Positions 14,833 to 16,156 of a stretch of DNA of 16,156 nt are shown here, piece after piece; position 1 is the first letter of the stretch, and each line of letters begins with the position of its first letter. The stretch spans positions 1-16,156 of the forward strand of contig CAKTZN010000018.1 of NCBI GenBank assembly GCA_934635545.1, in the 5' to 3' direction. A program made the position numbers and the translations under genes. Source of the DNA: an uncultured Oscillospiraceae bacterium (lineage in GTDB: Bacteria > Bacillota > Clostridia > Oscillospirales > Oscillospiraceae). The notes below the pieces were generated by a model that had not been told where the DNA came from, did no database searches, and was given only the letters and a program-made list of their open reading frames with translations.

Positions 14833-14861
14833 ATAGCTAACGAACATTAGTTAGCTATATT
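14830..14861 (+). promoter_or_regulatory. Perfect dyad over the start point, probable operator
   Basis: Twelve-base perfect arms, AATATAGCTAAC (14830-14841) and GTTAGCTATATT (14850-14861), with an 8-base centre. It overlaps the -10 and the expected start point, the classic place for a TetR- or MarR-type repressor. No regulator gene adjoins it, so the protein would be encoded elsewhere. There is no T-tract, so it is not a terminator. Confidence 0.75.
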
Positions 14862-14894
14862 GTCATCGATTAACAAGGGCAAAAAAGGCAGATC

Positions 14895-15524
14895 ATGAAA
14901 AAGACATTGGTACAAAAGCTGGGCCTGCTGGGGGTCGTCAGCTTTCTCTCCTATCTGGCGGCGGTGGTTTTCGCGCCGCTGGCCTACCCCGGCTACAACT
15001 GGATGGCGCAGGCTGTCAGCGACCTGAGCGCCGCCAACGCGCCGTCCCTGGCGCTGTGGAACCAGCTCAGCGCCCTGTATAACGCCTGTGAGGTGGTCTG
15101 CGTCACGGTGGTCTCCATCGGCATCCAGGGGCGGAAGACCCGACTCCTGCGCACCGGCATCTATCTCTTCGCCGTCATGGAGTGGATCTCCGCCATCGGC
15201 TACCGCATGTTCCCCCTCTCGGACAGCGGCTATGCCGGAGCATTCCAGGATGTCATGCACATGGTGGTGACCGCCGCGGTGGTGCTGCTGTCCATCGTGT
15301 CGCTGTCGCTCATCATCGCCGCGGGTGTGAAGGATCGCCGCTGCCGCTCCTATGGTATCTGCGCCGCCATCGCTCTGGGCATGATGCTGGTGGGCGCGGT
15401 GGGCATGAAGCTGGTGCCCGCCGCGTATTTCGGCGTGGTGGAGCGCTTCAGCGTCTTCGCCGCTACGGGCTTCAACGCCGCATTGGGGCTTCACCTGTTC
15501 TGTGACGACACTGCCAAAGCCTGA
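14895..15524 (+). CDS. DUF998-type polytopic membrane protein
   Basis: A 209-aa membrane protein with about six hydrophobic segments (near 9-30, 60-76, 84-102, 118-143, 152-170 and 184-202). The loop after segment one has PLAYPGYNWMAQAVSDLSA, the pattern that marks DUF998 proteins (a Y/W-x-x-x-x-x-SxLs motif between helices one and two). A second marker, GYRMFPLSD, lies near 102-110. Function in the family is unknown. AAAAAGG lies before the ATG at 14895. It has a strong promoter with an operator-like dyad, so it is probably inducible by an unlinked regulator. No clear terminator separates it from the RNHCP gene. Confidence 0.85.
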   Translation: MKKTLVQKLGLLGVVSFLSYLAAVVFAPLAYPGYNWMAQAVSDLSAANAPSLALWNQLSALYNACEVVCVTVVSIGIQGRKTRLLRTGIYLFAVMEWISAIGYRMFPLSDSGYAGAFQDVMHMVVTAAVVLLSIVSLSLIIAAGVKDRRCRSYGICAAIALGMMLVGAVGMKLVPAAYFGVVERFSVFAATGFNAALGLHLFCDDTAKA

Positions 15525-15577
15525 ATACGTCAGTAAAGTGTGTTGCCTTTACACCACTGAAAATATCAAAGAAACGT

Positions 15578-15629
15578 AAGGAGAAATTTTTTGAAACTGA
15601 GCACCATGTCACTGGAGCGTGTGGCCTGA
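15578..15629 (+). CDS. Putative 12-codon leader peptide
   Basis: AAGGAG (15578-15583) is followed after seven bases by TTG (15591) opening a 12-codon frame that reads MKLSTMSLERVA and stops at TGA (15627-15629). The coding part is 15591-15629. The ribosome binding site spacing is ideal and the frame ends exactly where the first arm of a stable RNA stem begins (15630). Its codons nine to eleven lie in the left arm of another stem (15617-15623). It is too short for database support and could be chance, but its position in a switch-like leader argues for regulation by translation. Confidence 0.5.
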
Positions 15630-15699
15630 CCGGGAGGTCTGGCAAATCTATTTCACACGCCATTCCTCCCGGAAGATCGGACACATATCTTCAGGAGGA
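15617..15699 (+). promoter_or_regulatory. Switch-like RNA leader of the RNHCP gene
   Basis: Competing stems are visible. Stem A: 15617-15623 with 15654-15660 (GCGTGTG/CACACGC), enclosing a hairpin 15624-15631/15636-15643 with a GGGA (GNRA) loop. Stem B: 15630-15637 with 15665-15672 (CCGGGAGG/CCTCCCGG). Stem C: 15664-15669 with 15694-15699 (TCCTCC/GGAGGA) stacked on 15672-15677/15687-15692 (GAAGAT/ATCTTC), which buries the Shine-Dalgarno. A and C can coexist; B excludes both C and the inner hairpin. Ribosome stalling on the leader frame would open A, allow B and free the ribosome binding site. Confidence 0.6.
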
Positions 15700-15705
15700 G
15701 TAAAA

Positions 15706-16131
15706 ATGAACCGCGAAAACAAACGCAAAACCTTTGAAAAAGGCTACTATAAGACACACGCCTGCCATGACGCCTTCACCTGCAAGGTCTGCGGCAGACT
15801 CTGCACGCCGGAAAACGCCGGAAGCGACCACCGCAACCACTGCCCCAACTGCCTCAGCAGTCTCCATGTGGACATCGAGCCGGGCGACCGGGAGAGCGAC
15901 TGCGGCGGCATCATGGAGCCCATCTCGGTCTGGGTGCGCAAGGGCGGCGAATGGGCCATCATCCACCGCTGCAAGCGCTGCGGCGCGCTCAGCTCCAACC
16001 GGGTGGCGGCGGACGATAACCCCATGAAGCTCATGTCCATCGCCATGAAGCCCCTGTGTGAGCCTCCCTTCCCGCTGGAGCGCATTGAGGAGATGACGGC
16101 CCTTATGGCAGGCGACGGCCGGTTGAAATAG
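15706..16131 (+). CDS. RNHCP-domain zinc protein
   Basis: A 141-aa cytoplasmic protein of the RNHCP type, named for the motif in HRNHCPNCLSSLHVD (43-46). The domain runs from about 23 to 104: FTCKVCG (C26, C29), RNHCPNC (C46, C49), PGDRESDCGGIM (C66), then IIHRCKRCG (C89, C92) and SSNRVAADDN. The paired CxxC knuckles should bind two zincs or one zinc plus C66. The residues after 105 are a family-typical helical tail. Biochemical role is not established to my knowledge. AGGAGGAG precedes the ATG at 15706; the reading from 15619 runs across the leader stems and is rejected. I could not place a promoter; readthrough from the DUF998 gene is possible. Confidence 0.88.
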   Translation: MNRENKRKTFEKGYYKTHACHDAFTCKVCGRLCTPENAGSDHRNHCPNCLSSLHVDIEPGDRESDCGGIMEPISVWVRKGGEWAIIHRCKRCGALSSNRVAADDNPMKLMSIAMKPLCEPPFPLERIEEMTALMAGDGRLK

Positions 16132-16156
16132 CAGCCAACGGACACAGGTGGGGCGG

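Noticed and set aside
13502..14836. A 444-aa plus-strand reading frame opposite the aldo/keto reductase
   Set aside because: It crosses a strong terminator and two gene ends, is His/Leu rich, and shadows a gene with intact catalytic and iron-sulfur motifs.
15537..15558. Possible hairpin AGTG...CACT after the DUF998 gene as a terminator
   Set aside because: Only four to six pairs with a bulge and no T-tract; readthrough into the RNHCP leader is more likely than termination here.
15543..15577. TTGCCT or TTTACA as a -35 for an RNHCP promoter
   Set aside because: No acceptable -10 lies 16-18 bases downstream of either, so I did not place a promoter.
15630..15672. CCGGGAGG/CCTCCCGG stem read as an intrinsic terminator
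   Set aside because: The loop is 27 bases and no T-tract follows; the competing pairing with the Shine-Dalgarno explains it better as a translational control element.
1..16156. CRISPR arrays, insertion sequences, phage genes, tRNA or rRNA genes
   Set aside because: I found no regularly spaced repeats, transposase or integrase motifs, and no tRNA-like cloverleaf; gene content is ordinary chromosomal.

Overview
The window is dense, GC-rich bacterial chromosome with short intergenic gaps, strong AAGGAG/GGAGG ribosome binding sites, TTGACA/TATAAT promoters and hairpin-plus-T terminators. The combination of RbgA, an IreB-type phosphoprotein, YtrA-type GntR regulation of a small ABC transporter and an upp of the low-GC Gram-positive type points to a Firmicute. 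The GC-rich codon use suggests an anaerobic gut Clostridia lineage of the Oscillospiraceae/Ruminococcaceae kind. The assignment to that lineage is inference; no rRNA gene is present to settle it.

Layout. (i) 1-4676, minus strand: the 5' part of tig (trigger factor) runs off the left edge. Upstream of it lies a tightly overlapped operon read from an extended -10 promoter near 4650: rbgA, a small zinc-ribbon protein, rnhB, yraN, an M19 dipeptidase and a metallophosphoesterase. Several junctions are ATGA overlaps. (ii) 4692-5993, minus: rodA with its own promoter and a downstream hairpin. (iii) 6034-7895, plus: tsaE-tsaB (the tRNA t6A ATPase and its partner) followed by upp (uracil salvage), divergent from rodA. 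(iv) 7905-9815, plus: ireB with its own promoter and terminator, then a strong promoter driving an unrecognised 99-aa protein and a secreted SH3/NlpC-P60 wall hydrolase. (v) 9827-11787, plus: a YtrA-type GntR regulator, an ABC ATPase and an ABC-2 permease, under a promoter overlaid by a 25-bp dyad that is probably the autoregulatory operator. (vi) 11784-13248, minus: a LysR regulator followed by a single-pass membrane protein with a C-terminal Cys/His motif, plus a divergent small membrane protein (13284-13520). (vii) 13586-14704, minus: an aldo/keto reductase with two ferredoxin-type 4Fe-4S motifs. (viii) 14805-16131, plus: a DUF998-type membrane protein whose -10 box lies inside a perfect 12-bp-arm dyad, then an RNHCP-type zinc protein.

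Most of the window is ordinary housekeeping: ribosome assembly, RNA/DNA hybrid removal, wall elongation, t6A synthesis and salvage. The most unusual element is the leader of the RNHCP gene (about 15578-15700). It holds a 12-codon TTG-started leader ORF with a good ribosome binding site, followed by mutually exclusive RNA stems, one of which buries the Shine-Dalgarno of the RNHCP gene. The layout is that of a translational attenuator of the erm type, here in front of a gene not known to me to be controlled that way.
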